From: Folioceros fuciformis
Taxonomy: Eukaryota > Anthocerotophyta > Anthocerotopsida > Anthocerotales
Assembly: GCA_049999805.1 (NCBI GenBank)
Contig: JBNGIO010005089.1
Location: 1-38,383, forward strand
Length of the DNA stretch: 38,383 nucleotides
Direction: 5' to 3'
The notes beneath the pieces were generated by a model that saw nothing but the letters and a program-made list of their open reading frames with translations, did no database searches and was not told the origin of the DNA. The translations under genes were made by a program, and so were the position numbers. Below, piece after piece: positions 21,994-33,300 of this stretch. How positions within the stretch are numbered: position 1 is the first letter of the stretch; the number at the start of each line of letters is the position of its first letter.

Positions 21994-22811
21994 GGCTGCA
22001 CCCTTCTCCTTGCTCCTTCCTCCTCGCCTCGCCTCCCCTCGCCTCTCCTCGGCTCAACCGCCTGCGGGCCCCCTCTTCTCAGGCATTCTGGTTCCTCCCA
22101 CACCACGGAGCCGCGGTCTATGACGCAATTCCACGACCCGGTCCGCCTGCGGCCGGACACTGTCACTCCCTGATCGCTGCTTGCGCAATTCCGCTCCCGC
22201 CCCGGATTCGGCACAGGCACAGAGAGACCCTGTTCGCGCTCACGACCGGTTCTTCCATCTTTCTGCTTTCTTTCCCGAAGCTAGACCGGCCGCAGCCGTG
22301 CCGTCTTTCCCGCGGAAAGAGGTCCATCCAGAAGCCCTACCGTCCCCAAGTTCCCCCCCTTTTTTCAAATCCCTCTGTACTCCAACGGCCACCCGGTTGA
22401 CCGTCTTGTTCAATACTATGTACTGTATGTGGCGTGAATGTTTTAGCCGGTATGTGACCGGCGGGTTGGAAGTTGGAACTCGGGTTAGCATGGAACCAGG
22501 GATGGGTTTGGTGGTGGTGGGCGTGGTGACGTCCCGGCCTTGGGGCTGTGGGGGCCTTGGGCGATGGAGCTGGGAATGGTCTGGAATGCGTCCCTCGCGG
22601 GACAGGCTCGGGTGGGAGCTGCCTGGAAGCTTCCTGCATTTTGGGTGGCAGCGGGTGCAGAGGGCGGTGGAGTGGTCGCTGCTCTGGGGCAGGGTGCGAG
22701 GCCCGCGTCTCAGGATTATGTGATCGGGTTTGTGGTGGCACGAGGGGCTGGCATTCGCTGATTTTGGGGGGATGGGGCTTGCTGCAGGCTGCTCATGGAG
22801 GTTGATATTGT
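21994..22811. other. Divergent promoter region between B3 and PPR genes
   Basis: GC-rich spacer with pyrimidine-rich tracts (about 21995-22060). Its part from 22250 to 22480 matches the flank of the decayed B3 copy at 14040-14300, including a shared GTGACCGGCGGG-like block. A + strand open frame (22181-22723) may supply a 5' exon of the PPR gene. One candidate junction, AT (near 22722) to the acceptor GCATGCAG at 22825, gives a frame reading RIIQLCKEGQLKEAVEAVE, but the donor is weak. Confidence 0.4.
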
Positions 22812-25073
22812 TTGCGTGCATGCAGCCAGCTGTGCAAGGAAGGGCAGCTGAAGGAGGCGGTTGAGGCAGTGGAGGGATCGAGGAAGGAGGGAATTCGGGT
22901 TTCCGTGAAGTTGTTTCTTCGGCTTCTGCAGGAATGTATCAAAAGGAAGGATTTGGTCCGGGGGAAGAAAGTGCATGCTCTGATTTGGAAGGATGGGTAT
23001 GGTGGCAACATGTTTTTGCAGAGCAATCTTGTGCGGATGTATGCGGTGTGCGGGAGCATGGGGGATGCTCGTGCCGTTTTTGATGGGATGGCTGTGAGGA
23101 ATGCCTTTTCGTGGACGGCGATTATTTCTGGATATGTTCAGGAGAAGCGGGGTGGAGAGGCTTTGAAGGTGTTTGGGAGGATGAAGCAGGAGGGAGTGCA
23201 GCCGGACAGCTATACGTATGTGAGCTTGATCAGAGCTTGTACCAGTCTGACGGCTTTGGAGGAGGGAAAGAAGATTCATGCTGCTGTTAAGCAGGCGGGG
23301 TTTGAGTCGGATGTGTTTGTGGGGAACGCCTTGGTGGACATGTATGCGAAATGTGGTGCGTTGCAGGAGGCTCGGCGGGTGTTTGATGGATTGCCGGCTC
23401 GGGATGTGGTTTCGTGGACCGCGCTGATTGCGGGGTATGCACAGAACGGGCATGGGGACACAGCTGTCTCTTTGTTTGGGAAGATGCTGGAAGGGGGAGT
23501 GAGCCCGAACGCCTTGACTCTGGTGAGTGTGCTCAAGGGGTGTCACGGTCCGTCTGATGCGAAGCAGGGGCAGCTCATTCATGAATACGTTGGCAAGAGC
23601 AGGTACAAGGCGGATTTGTTTGTTAGAACTGCCCTGGTGGATATGTACGCGAAATGTGGGAAGCTGGTGGAAGCGCGCCGTGTTTTTGATGAGTTGGAAG
23701 AACGAGACTTGGTTTTATGGAATGCCATCATTGGTGGGTATTCTCAGCATGGAGAGGGTGAGGAGGCTCTTCAGTTGTTCCATGCTATGCAGAGAGGAGG
23801 CAGCAAGGTGCAGCCGGATGCGGTTACCTTCGTTGGTGCTCTGAGAGCGTGTGCGAGCCCGCCAAACCTTGCAGAGGGCAGGTTTATTCACAAACTTGCT
23901 GGCAGGAGTGGATATGAGTCCAATGATTTTGTGAGGAGCGCTCTTATTGATATGTATGCCAAAGGTGGGAGCCTGGTTGATGCCCTCGAGGTGTTTGAGA
24001 AGGTGCAGAATGGAGATGTTGTGACGTGGACGGCCATGATTTTCGCGTATGTCCATCATGGCCAGAGCCAGAAGGCTCTCGAGTTGTTCGATCAGCTTCA
24101 ACGGCAGGGCTTGAAGCCGGATAATCTCACGTTTGCCAGTGTTCTCAAAGCTTGTGCCAGTCCAGAACATTTGGAGAGGGTCAAGGAGCTGCAGGCCCTG
24201 ATTAAAGGAGGGCCGTACGAGTCAGACGCGGTTGTGCAGAATACCCTGATTGCCATGTATGCTAAGTGCGGGAGCGTTGATGATGCTGTCCAGGTCTTCG
24301 ACAGAGCCAGCAAAGGAAACGTGGTGACATGGAATGCAATGCTGGCAGGGTATACGGAAGCTGGGCGTAGCGAGGAAGCTCGTGAGCTGTTTGATCGAAT
24401 GGGACGAGAGGGTGTAGAACCAGATATATACACGTATGCTACGCTTCTCAAAGGATGTTCTGGCGAAGCAGGCCTAGAACAGGTGAAGTCTATTCACGCC
24501 AAGATCAAAGAAGGGTCCATATTGCCCGACTTGTTCCTGGAGAACACCCTTGTGACAGTCTATTCTAAGTGTGGCAGCTTAGTCAATGCACGTGACGTGT
24601 TCGACCAGATGCAGAAACGGGATGTAGTCTCTTGGACTGCTATGATGTCAGCATGTGTGGAACATGGGCAGGAAGAGGAGGCCCATGCCTTGTTTCCCAG
24701 GATGCAGGAAGAAGGCGTTGTTCCAAACATCGCCACTTTTCTAAGCGCCCTCAAGTCGTGTTCTACTCCAGCTTCCTTGGAATACGGGAAACAGGTTCAT
24801 GCAGACATCATCAAAAGCGGGTCGGCGTCAAACCTTTACATCGGCAACTCCCTTGTCGACATGTATGCCAGATGTGGGTCGTTGGAGAGTGCTCGACAAG
24901 TGTTTGACAACATGCCTAATCGAGATTCTGTGTCTTGGAGCTCTCTCATCACAAGCTACGTCCAACAAGGCAAGCACGATGAGGCCTTGGCACTCTTCCG
25001 CAAGATGGAGCTGGAAGACTGGCTACCCAACAGCACAGCGCTCATCAAAATCATTAAAGCATGCTCTGGCTAG
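22812..25073 (+). CDS. PLS-class PPR protein without E or DYW domains
   Basis: An open frame of 753 codons built of PPR motifs. The frame opens upstream of any ATG (22812 is TTG), so the true start is probably in an upstream exon. After LCKEGQLKEAVEAVE come seven P-L-S triplets, each with a MYAKCG-like L-motif helix, for example near residues 74, 175, 277, 378, 476, 579 and 680. Each triplet also has a VV-W-A or similar S-motif core. PLS PPR proteins bind organellar RNA one base per motif and act in C-to-U editing, splicing or stability. The protein ends in the middle of a motif series (IIKACSG stop) with no E1/E2, WW or HP signature. It is thus unlike typical editing factors, which carry E and DYW. 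It is either a genuinely tail-less PLS protein or C-terminally truncated. Confidence 0.85.
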   Translation: MRACSQLCKEGQLKEAVEAVEGSRKEGIRVSVKLFLRLLQECIKRKDLVRGKKVHALIWKDGYGGNMFLQSNLVRMYAVCGSMGDARAVFDGMAVRNAFSWTAIISGYVQEKRGGEALKVFGRMKQEGVQPDSYTYVSLIRACTSLTALEEGKKIHAAVKQAGFESDVFVGNALVDMYAKCGALQEARRVFDGLPARDVVSWTALIAGYAQNGHGDTAVSLFGKMLEGGVSPNALTLVSVLKGCHGPSDAKQGQLIHEYVGKSRYKADLFVRTALVDMYAKCGKLVEARRVFDELEERDLVLWNAIIGGYSQHGEGEEALQLFHAMQRGGSKVQPDAVTFVGALRACASPPNLAEGRFIHKLAGRSGYESNDFVRSALIDMYAKGGSLVDALEVFEKVQNGDVVTWTAMIFAYVHHGQSQKALELFDQLQRQGLKPDNLTFASVLKACASPEHLERVKELQALIKGGPYESDAVVQNTLIAMYAKCGSVDDAVQVFDRASKGNVVTWNAMLAGYTEAGRSEEARELFDRMGREGVEPDIYTYATLLKGCSGEAGLEQVKSIHAKIKEGSILPDLFLENTLVTVYSKCGSLVNARDVFDQMQKRDVVSWTAMMSACVEHGQEEEAHALFPRMQEEGVVPNIATFLSALKSCSTPASLEYGKQVHADIIKSGSASNLYIGNSLVDMYARCGSLESARQVFDNMPNRDSVSWSSLITSYVQQGKHDEALALFRKMELEDWLPNSTALIKIIKACSG

Positions 25074-25731
25074 CAGGTCCCACGAAGGCTTCATGATGAT
25101 ACCATGACGATGTCTGGTATACAGAGAGCTGTAACCACCAGGCAGGATCTCTCTTTCGTACCAGCCCTTAGCACCGCCAGCTAGTCCTTGATGGGGTGAT
25201 TCCCTCGTGAGTTTTCCCCCCTCCAGCTTGGGAGTCTTGTCTTGCTTCTGTTCCAATTTCTAAAGTCATCTGACATCTGTCCTGTGCAGGTCGTTGCAAC
25301 TCGAGTCGGGTCGTGTAGTCTGCTCAGCAAAGGGCTTGTGCTTGCCACAATGCACTGCGAAATGCACAGGTGGTGAGCTACTGCGCGGTTTCATTGCGTA
25401 GTTTGAGATGTGCCGTTGCAATCGAGACTTTCATCGTAAAGCATCACAACCAGGCAATTTTCACTGCCTGCTGCAGCTACACACACTCTCTCTGGACGCT
25501 GGCACCTATCACTAGCGCCTCCGTCATAGAATGCGTGTCGGCAGTGATGTCGGTGTCATTTGCTCGCGCATAATGGAGGCAAACAATTGTCCACTATTGC
25601 CCACGAAAAGCGCCTAACATGGCTTCAGCTTGAACATAAAATTTTCTGCATCTTCAAGCCTCAATACCTCGCCTGAGATGATGGCAGCGCACCTGAACAG
25701 CGTGTAGGGAAACAGGGGCTACGTACAATGC
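25074..25731. other. Intergenic spacer between the first and second PPR genes
   Basis: No coding exon seen on either strand. It should hold the 3' UTR of the first PPR gene and the promoter of the second. A - strand frame at 25023-25256 only overlaps the PPR end and shows no motif. Confidence 0.5.
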
Positions 25732-28008
25732 ATGCGCCCTCCTTCCATGGACGAATCCTGGTTACTGGGTTCCAGGAATCTTGTTGTTGGGAAGGGCTAC
25801 CCGCTTCCAACGTACAACATTCCATTGACATCACAGCAGTGGCTGTCGTTGAATGGGTGGCAAAAGAGACATCAGAGCTTGAAGTCTGATTGCAGGTGTT
25901 CTACATCCAACTGCAGCGTTGTGCAGGAAGATTTTGAACTCCGCCGTAGCAGGCGGGGCAGATTATTAACGGCTGACACGGTGAGAAAGCTATGTGAGCT
26001 GGGGCAGGTCGTGCAGGCTGTCGAGGGCCTGGGGCTTCTGGTGCAAACGGGGGACTCCTGTATACCACAGTCTCTATTGTACGCTGTGCTGAAAAAATGT
26101 GGGCTTCACAGGGATTTGTGTCTGGGCCGCCGTGTGCATGCTCTCATTTTGAAAGGAGGATACGAGTCGGATACGTTCTTGTGCAATCACATCCTGCGGA
26201 TGTATGCTGCTCATGGCAGATTGGAGGAAGCCAGGGAGGTTTTCACCCTGACAACTCGACCGGATGCCTTCACGTGGTCCTCAATTATATCTGCCCACGT
26301 TAAACACAACCAGGATAAGGAAGGCATAGAGCTCTATCATCAGATGCGGAGGTCCAGTCTGAAGCCAGACGGGCATGTCTTTGCAGCAGTCCTTCAGGCT
26401 TGTGCAGGGGCAGGAGACTTAAAAAGTGGGCAGCAGGTGCACGCGGATGTGCTGGCTAGTGGAGTCCGGCCCGATATGTTTGTCTGCAATGGTCTGGTAG
26501 ACATGTATGCCAAGTGTGGCAACTTGGACGAGGCTCGAAGAGTATTCGACGGCCTTGCTCGGAAGGATGTGGTCACTTGGACAGCTTTGATTGCAGGATA
26601 TGCCCAGCAGGGCATGGGTCAGGAAGCGCTGCTCCTTCACAGTGTTATGCAACAAGAAGGTGTGGCTGTACAGGACTCTGTGACTTTTGTGTCTCTTCTG
26701 CAGGCTTGTGCAAGTGTGGGTGCCCCTGCTCTGGAGACCGGAAGACAGCTTCATGTACAGATTGGAGAACGAGGGTTTCAGACTGATGTGAAAGTAAGCA
26801 CCAGCCTGGTGAACATGTATGCAAAGTGTGGCAGCTTGGAAGACGCTCAAAGGGTGTTCGACGGGCTTCGTCATAAGAATGTGGCCACGTGGACCGCGCT
26901 TATTGCAGGGCATGCAAAGTGTGGCAGCCTGGATGATGCCGAGAGATTGTTTGACGGGCATGCCCGCAAAGATTTGGTGATGTGGAATGCCATGATTGCA
27001 GCATACTCCCAGCAGGGAATGGGGCAGGAAGCGCTTCGTATATACAGGTCTATGCAAGAAGAAGGCATCTTTGCACCGAATGCTCGGACATTTGTGTGCC
27101 TTCTACAGGCATGTGCAAATGTGGCAGCGTTGGAGCTGGGAAGGGAGCTTCACTCGCACATAAAAGAACAGGGTCTCGAGGCTGATGTGCTTTTAGCCGG
27201 CAGTCTGATAAACATGTATGCAAAGTCTGGGAGCATTGTGGACGCACAGCATGTGTTTGACGCCATGCCCCAAAGAGATGTTGTGGCCTGGAATGCACTG
27301 ATCACAGGCTACAGTCGTCAAGGAGACGACGAAGAGGTCTTCGGCCTGTTTCACAGAATGGGAGAGGAGGGCATACAGCCAACCGGCCTCACCTTCCTTA
27401 GTGTACTCACACTGTGCAGTCATGCAGGGTTAGTAAACAAGGGGCAAGAACTCTTTGATGCTATGAGCAAATACCATGGCATTTCTCCCACCGTCGAGCA
27501 CTACATATGCATGGTGGACCTCTTGGCTCGTGCGGGCCAACTGGACGAGGCCCTTGGTGTGGTAAAGGCGATGCCTGTACCACCCATCGCCGCAGTTTGG
27601 CACGCAATTCTGGGTGCTTGTCGAAAATGGAGCAACGTAGAGGCGGGACGCCATGCGTTTGAAGAAGCGGTGAAGCTAGATGAGAAGGATGAGGCTGCCT
27701 ATGTCTTGATGTCGAACATCTACAATGCTGTCGAGATGTGGGAGCAGGCGGAAGAGCTGCGGTTAAGAAGAACCGCAATTGGGGCGTGGAAGGCCCCAGG
27801 GCAGAGTTGGTGGACAGACCTGAATGGCCAGGTACATACGTTTGTGGTAGGGGATAAAACGCATCCCGAAACCGAGGCTTTGTATGCAATGCTAGATCTG
27901 CTTATTTCCAAAATGGAGACACAAGGAGCTTTCACCAGGCCTAGACTAGATGTCCGAGAGCAATCTTCCTATTGTAGACTTTCATGTCAAGTTTGTCCCG
28001 ATCTGTGA
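25732..28008 (+). CDS. PLS-class PPR protein, E1-E2 type, DYW missing
   Basis: Intron-free, 758 aa. An unstructured N-terminus of about 80 residues could be an organelle transit peptide. The TADTVRKLC segment, shared with the third PPR gene, follows. PLS triplets have L-motifs NHILRMYAAHG, NGLVDMYAKCG, TSLVNMYAKCG and GSLINMYAKSG. Then come a final triplet, an E1 motif (VWHAILGACRKWSNVEAGRH) and E2 (AYVLMSNIYNAVEMWEQAEE, PGQSWWTDLNGQVHTFVVGD, HP). A DYW deaminase would normally start about 20 residues later. Here the frame instead runs into an unrelated 25-residue tail and stops, with no HSE or CxxC motif. One internal repeat is fused abnormally (ALIAGHAKCGSLDDAE, about 26898-26945). Likely role: organellar RNA recognition, needing a deaminase in trans if it edits. 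Confidence 0.9.
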   Translation: MRPPSMDESWLLGSRNLVVGKGYPLPTYNIPLTSQQWLSLNGWQKRHQSLKSDCRCSTSNCSVVQEDFELRRSRRGRLLTADTVRKLCELGQVVQAVEGLGLLVQTGDSCIPQSLLYAVLKKCGLHRDLCLGRRVHALILKGGYESDTFLCNHILRMYAAHGRLEEAREVFTLTTRPDAFTWSSIISAHVKHNQDKEGIELYHQMRRSSLKPDGHVFAAVLQACAGAGDLKSGQQVHADVLASGVRPDMFVCNGLVDMYAKCGNLDEARRVFDGLARKDVVTWTALIAGYAQQGMGQEALLLHSVMQQEGVAVQDSVTFVSLLQACASVGAPALETGRQLHVQIGERGFQTDVKVSTSLVNMYAKCGSLEDAQRVFDGLRHKNVATWTALIAGHAKCGSLDDAERLFDGHARKDLVMWNAMIAAYSQQGMGQEALRIYRSMQEEGIFAPNARTFVCLLQACANVAALELGRELHSHIKEQGLEADVLLAGSLINMYAKSGSIVDAQHVFDAMPQRDVVAWNALITGYSRQGDDEEVFGLFHRMGEEGIQPTGLTFLSVLTLCSHAGLVNKGQELFDAMSKYHGISPTVEHYICMVDLLARAGQLDEALGVVKAMPVPPIAAVWHAILGACRKWSNVEAGRHAFEEAVKLDEKDEAAYVLMSNIYNAVEMWEQAEELRLRRTAIGAWKAPGQSWWTDLNGQVHTFVVGDKTHPETEALYAMLDLLISKMETQGAFTRPRLDVREQSSYCRLSCQVCPDL

Positions 28009-28143
28009 ACATTACAAATAGGTGGTGACACATCCCGCTCACTATCATGTTTTGTGCAAGCGGGACCTTTGAAGCATGTTCAGAAACTCACGAGACGAGC
28101 CGTCCTGAGCACCGCAAATTCTGGAGGGCTTACCACAGATCCT

Positions 28144-29790
28144 TCACAAGAAACTTGAAACGGGGAGCCCGTTCTTCTGTGCATGAGCTTGCACCAATGC
28201 CTATACGCGATAGAACTACTGTTAGAGATGGCGCTCTTGAGAGACTAATCAAAAGGCATGCCACATGTGGAGAGAACGATGGGCATCTTACGTAGAACTC
28301 CCTCGAAAGTCGCCCGTCACCCTGAAAGGGCATGATTTGCAGTGAGACACCGTTCTGCTCCATGTGACTGAGTTAACGAAACAAAATCCTCAAGTACCTG
28401 TAGGTGATGAATGTGCCAATCTGTCCTGCTCCAGAATTCAGAGCTAATGCTCCAAGACACAGGATGCACAACAGACATCACTGGCTGAACAAGTCTCAGG
28501 CTGCCTGCAGAGAACAGTCAGTCCGCAACCACGTAAGGCACTACCATTTGTACAGGCAGTGATGTCTGTTGAGGGTACATACTGGTAATGAAAGCCTCGA
28601 CCCACGTATCCCGCTTACTCCATGACGGAGGCACCTCCCGCAGTGGGATGCCTTCTTTCTGGCAAATCCTAGAAGACAACAAATCTGCTTACCACGCTGA
28701 GCTTGCTAGCTATCGGGTGATTCCACAACCGCTGGATTTCAACGAATTCATGTCTTGGCTCACTCAATTATCTGCTGCCTGACGACACCTGGCAGTACAC
28801 CAGCATCCAGAGGCGCCGTCTGAACCTCGATACCGGCCCACTTCGACTCCACTCCTTGCTTCACATCACTCCTGATATTGTCACCAAAGGCTGCATCATA
28901 CACAATGATGCAACTGCGGCAACTGTCAACTACATGGGCGATAGGACATCAGCTCCAAAGGAAGAGAGGTCTCGTCCGCAGAGCTAAGCTGCAGTCCTTA
29001 CGAGGCCACAACGAAGAAGTTGGTGATGGAACCCTCCAACAGCATGTCTCCATCATTGGACAAAACTATCTCGGAAACGTCCTGAGGCCGGGCCTGCTCG
29101 AAAACCTGTCGATCCCTGGAGCAGTAGACAGTGACTCAAGTCCAAGACCTTCGAACCAGTAACCAGGGCGACAGGAATCCAATCCAGAAAAAAAATGGCC
29201 TGCCTGACCCACGCCGAGAATTTAGCATGCGGGATGGATCTCCCTGGACCCATGACCGCTACCCGCACTGCAGGAGGTGTTGGCAGCGCTGGCCTGTACC
29301 TGGAGAAATGCACCGAGCAATCGCAAGTCCAATGCATGATCTGCTGCGGCATCACAAGCAGCAGCTGCACACAATCAGCCCGAGAGACCATGGCGGAGGC
29401 CACCTAGGCTAACAAGCTTCACCACTACCTCGGAGGCACTAACAACCCCGCTACCGCATGCTAGCACTGTGACAGCAACCTCCTCCCCGTCCTCACGCAA
29501 TTCACAAGCTCTGGCCATCCCAGCTCGCATAGACGAGTCTATCAAGCCATCCAATGCGCTCTTCCACATCGCTCCGGGATCGAGTCCGGGAGAGCTCCGT
29601 GCTCCAGGATACAAAGCGGGCAACTCGTCCGCCAGCAGGCTCACCGACTGCAGCAGCCGGGCCACATGCCTTTCCCACAGCAGGACCACGCCACCGCTCG
29701 TCCGCGTGGTGGTGTACGCTCCTGCAAGGTCTGCAATCCTCAGAACCCATCCCAGCACCCATCCCCAGCTCTCAGCACTGCATCTCTCAC
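28144..29790 (-). CDS. Class IV PLP-dependent aminotransferase (D-amino-acid aminotransferase-like)
   Basis: Intron-rich gene; exons deduced from splice phase and similarity to the plant At3g54970-type family. About 29730-29418 carries GAYTTTRTSGG and WERHVARL. About 29360-29209 carries IPHAKFSAW, whose Lys is the expected PLP-binding residue. Then: 29105-29002 (LSNDGDMLLEGSITNFFVV, the class IV signature); 28913-28764 (IEVQTAPLDAGVLPGVVRQ); 28668-28583 (EGIPLREVPPSWSKRDTW, EAFITS); 28504-28398 (SLRLVQPVMSVVHP); 28321-28292 (GDGRLSREFY); and a small last exon, perhaps 28176-28144. From 29105 to 28292 all phases close exactly. The 5' exon or exons before GAYTTT, and the 29418/29360 junction, are not settled. 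The fold-type IV family includes branched-chain and D-amino-acid aminotransferases and aminodeoxychorismate lyases; the exact substrate cannot be read here. It lies antisense between two PPR genes. Confidence 0.85.
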
Positions 29791-30344
29791 CCACCAGGCG
29801 GAGACGCCTTGAGGAAGCCAGCAGCCGTGCCAGGATCCACATGCTGCAGCACCCCGCTCCTGACAAGCACGCGCCACCCTTCCATCATTACGAACCTCCG
29901 TCAACAGGCGTCCGAGCATGTGCCACAGACCCCAATTTCAAGGCGAGAAGTAGGCTTCCATGCTTAGAGGTAGATAAGGAAGAAAGCAAGCAATCTGATA
30001 TAGGATGCCTGAGTTGTTCAAGTTGTGGAGAGTCCCTCTTCTGCAAACTGTCCCACCGGATCGACCACAGACCATCTTCTTGGCTGCACGAACTGTGCTC
30101 TCAGCTCTCCAGGTCGGGTCGCTTGGGAATGCCCAGCACTTCTTTAGTTCGAATCTGATCCTGCAGCTCGGCGGCACCAGGCACAGCAGATGCCAATGCT
30201 CACACAGTCCCTGATGCAGGATAGCCCAAGGGTCCCAATTGGATCCTTCACCAGGGAGCCGGCCAATAGCGCACCCGCACAGTCACAGACAAGGAGGCCC
30301 CAAAGTCCCACAAGCTGCTTGCAAGAGTTTCTGCTGCTCAGGAC

Positions 30345-33300
30345 ATGACCGCCTCCTCACCACTGATTGGGCACAAAACGCAGAGACAGCAATTCTGGAA
30401 ATGTCGCATGCTGGATTCCTCCCGCTTAGAAGGGGTAGCATTATGCCGGGAGGCTGCGGGGTCATCAAACTTGAGATTTGAATCAGCAGAAGGTAGTGTC
30501 GAGAGGGCCATCTCACTGAAGCAAATGGAGCATCGGATCATGCTCGACGATCCTGCCTCTCAAAGGCCTGTAGTAGGCGAAAGAGGGGTGACGGCAGACA
30601 CTGTGAGCAAGCTGTGTCAGAAGGGCTATCTCTCTGAGGCTGTCGAGGCTTTGGGAGTTCTGGTGCAGATGCACTGTTGTGTCTCCAAGGCATTGTTTTA
30701 TGCTGTTTTGAGGAAATGTATGGTGAAGAAGGATCTTGCTCTGGGTCGCCGTGTGCATGCCTTAGCGGTGAGAGAGGGGTACCAGTCGGATACGTTCCTG
30801 GGCAACCATATTCTGCGAATGTACGCTTCTCATGGCAGGTTGGAAGCTGCGATGGATGTGTTCACCATGGTTGTCAACCCCGATGCCTTCACGTGGTCTG
30901 CTATGATCTCTGCGCATGTCAAGCACGGACGCAACAAGCAGGCGATAGAATTGTATCATCGGATGCGCAGGTCAGGTGTTAAGCCAGATGGGCATGTGCT
31001 TGTGGCAGCTCTTCAGGCTTGTGCAAAAGGAGCAGACTTGAGAACAGGGCAGCAGGTGCATGCTTATGTGTTAGCCTGTGGGATTGAGCCTGATTTGTTT
31101 GTATGTAATGGCTTAGTGGACATGTATGCAAAGTGTGGCAGCCTGGAAGAGGCTCAAGGAGTCTTTGACGGGCTCGGTCGAAAGGATGTGGTAACATGGA
31201 ATGCTATGTTAGCAGCGTATTCTCACCAGGGCAGAGGTCAGGAAGCCCTTCACATTTACAGTGCAATGGAAGAAGAGGGCTTGGTTGCACCTGATTCCAA
31301 GACATTCGTGTCGCTCCTGCAGGCGTGTGCAAGCTTGGGCACTCCTGCTCTGGAGAAGGGGAAGGAGTTTCATGCGGACATTAGAGAACGTGGACATGAA
31401 GCTGACATGTTTGTAGCAAGCAGTTTGGTGAACATGTACACAAAGTGTGGCAGCATCGAGGATGCTCAGGATGTGTTTAATGGACTTAGTCAGAAAGGGG
31501 TAGTTGCATGGACTGCCATGATTTCAGGTTACTCCCAGCAAGGCAAGGGCCAGGAAGCTCTTAATCTCCACAGCGCTATGCAAGACGAGGGCATTGCTGT
31601 ACCTGATTCTGTGACATATGTGTGCCTCCTGCAAGCATGTGCAATTGTGGGTGCCCCAGCGTTGGAGAGGGGAAAGCAGCTTCATGTTCAAATCAGACAA
31701 CGAGGTCTACAAGCTGATGTGTTAGCCAACTGTCTGGTGAACATGTATGCAAAGTGTGGCAGCTTGGAAGAGGCTCAGAGAGTGTTTGATGGATTGGATA
31801 AAAAATGTGTGGTAACGTGGACTGCCCTAATAGCAGGGTATTCCCAGCAGGGCATGGGCCAGGAAGCCCTCCGTCTGTACAGTTGTATGCAAGAAGAGAG
31901 CATCATCGTACCTGATCCTGTGACATTTGTGTGCCTCTTGCAGGCATGTGCAAGTGTCGGCCCCCCGGCTTTGGAGGAAGGGAAGCAGTTACATAGACTC
32001 ATTAATGAACGAGGGCATCAAGCTGATGTGTTTGTAAGCAACAGTTTAGTGAACATGTATTCAAAGTGTGGCAGCTTGAAACTTGCGCAGATAGTGTTTG
32101 ATGGACTTCGTCAAAAAGACGTGGTTACGTGGACTGCTCTAATAGCAGGGTATTCTCAGCAGGGTATGGGCCAGGAAGCCCTTTCTATATACAGAGCTAT
32201 GCAGGATGATGGCCTCGCTGCACCTAATTCCGTGACATTTGTGTGCCTCTTGCAGGCATGTGCAAGTGTGGGCACTTCAGCTTTGGAAATGGGAAAGCTG
32301 CTTCATGCACAACTCAGGGAGCAAGGTCATCAGGTGGATGTGTTTGTAGCGAACAGTTTGGTGACCATGTATGCAAAGTGTGGCAGCCTGGAAGACGCTC
32401 AGGGAATGTTCGATGGACTTGATGGAAAAGATGTGGTGACGTGGAACTCCATGATAGCAGGGTATTGCCAGCAGGGCATGGGACAGGAAGCACTTCGTGT
32501 CTACAGTGCTATGCAAGAAGAATGTATGGCTGAACCTGATCCTGTCACATTTCTGTGCGTCCTCCAGGCATGTGCGAAAGTCGGCACACGAGCTTTGGAG
32601 ATGGGGAAGCAGCTTCATGCAACGATACGAGAACGAGGACTTCAGACTGAGGTCTTCATAGCCAACAGTTTGGTAGACATGTATGCAAAGTGTGGCAGCA
32701 TAGAAGACGCACGCCGTGTGTTTGATGGACTCGCTCAGAGAGATGTGGTGACGTGGAATGCCATGATAGCAGGATATTCCCAGCAGGGTCTGGGCCAGGA
32801 AGCCCTTCATCTCTACAGAGCTATGCAAGAAGAAGGAATTGCTGTAGCTGATGGTATCACATTTGCATGCCTGCTGCAGGCATGTGCAAGCATGGGGACC
32901 CTGGGTTTGGAGAAGGGGAAACACATTCACGCTCAGCTTCGAGAGCGATCAACACATGATACACGTGTCGCCAACAGTTTGGTGAACATGTATGCGAAGT
33001 GTGGCACCCTAGATGAAGCTCGCCGCGTGTTTGACGAACTTGATCAAAAGGATGCGGTGACATGGAATGCCATGATAGCAGGATATTTCCAGCAGGGCTT
33101 GGGTGAGGAAGCTCTTCGACTTTACAGTGCCATGCAGGACGAAGGCATTTCTGTCCCTGATGCTGCGACATTCGTATCTCTCCTGCTGGCATGTGCAAAT
33201 GTGGCAGCTCTGCATCTAGGAAGGCTGCTACATTTACAGATCGAAGAACGAGGGCTGGAGACTGACCCGTGTGTGGCAGGCAGTCTGATAAACATGTATG

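Noticed and set aside
22240-22821. 193-aa - strand open frame upstream of the first PPR gene
   Set aside because: Pro/His/Arg-rich composition from GC-rich promoter DNA, with no recognisable domain.
28588-28782. + strand frame ending PLDFNEFMSWLTQLSAA, which looked protein-like
   Set aside because: The opposite strand encodes two aminotransferase exons here (IICQ-EGIPLREV and QTAPL-DAGVLPG segments) with matching splice phases.
29469-30158. 229-aa + strand open frame before the third PPR gene
   Set aside because: It overlaps aminotransferase exons that have clear family motifs on the opposite strand. The + frame has no motif.
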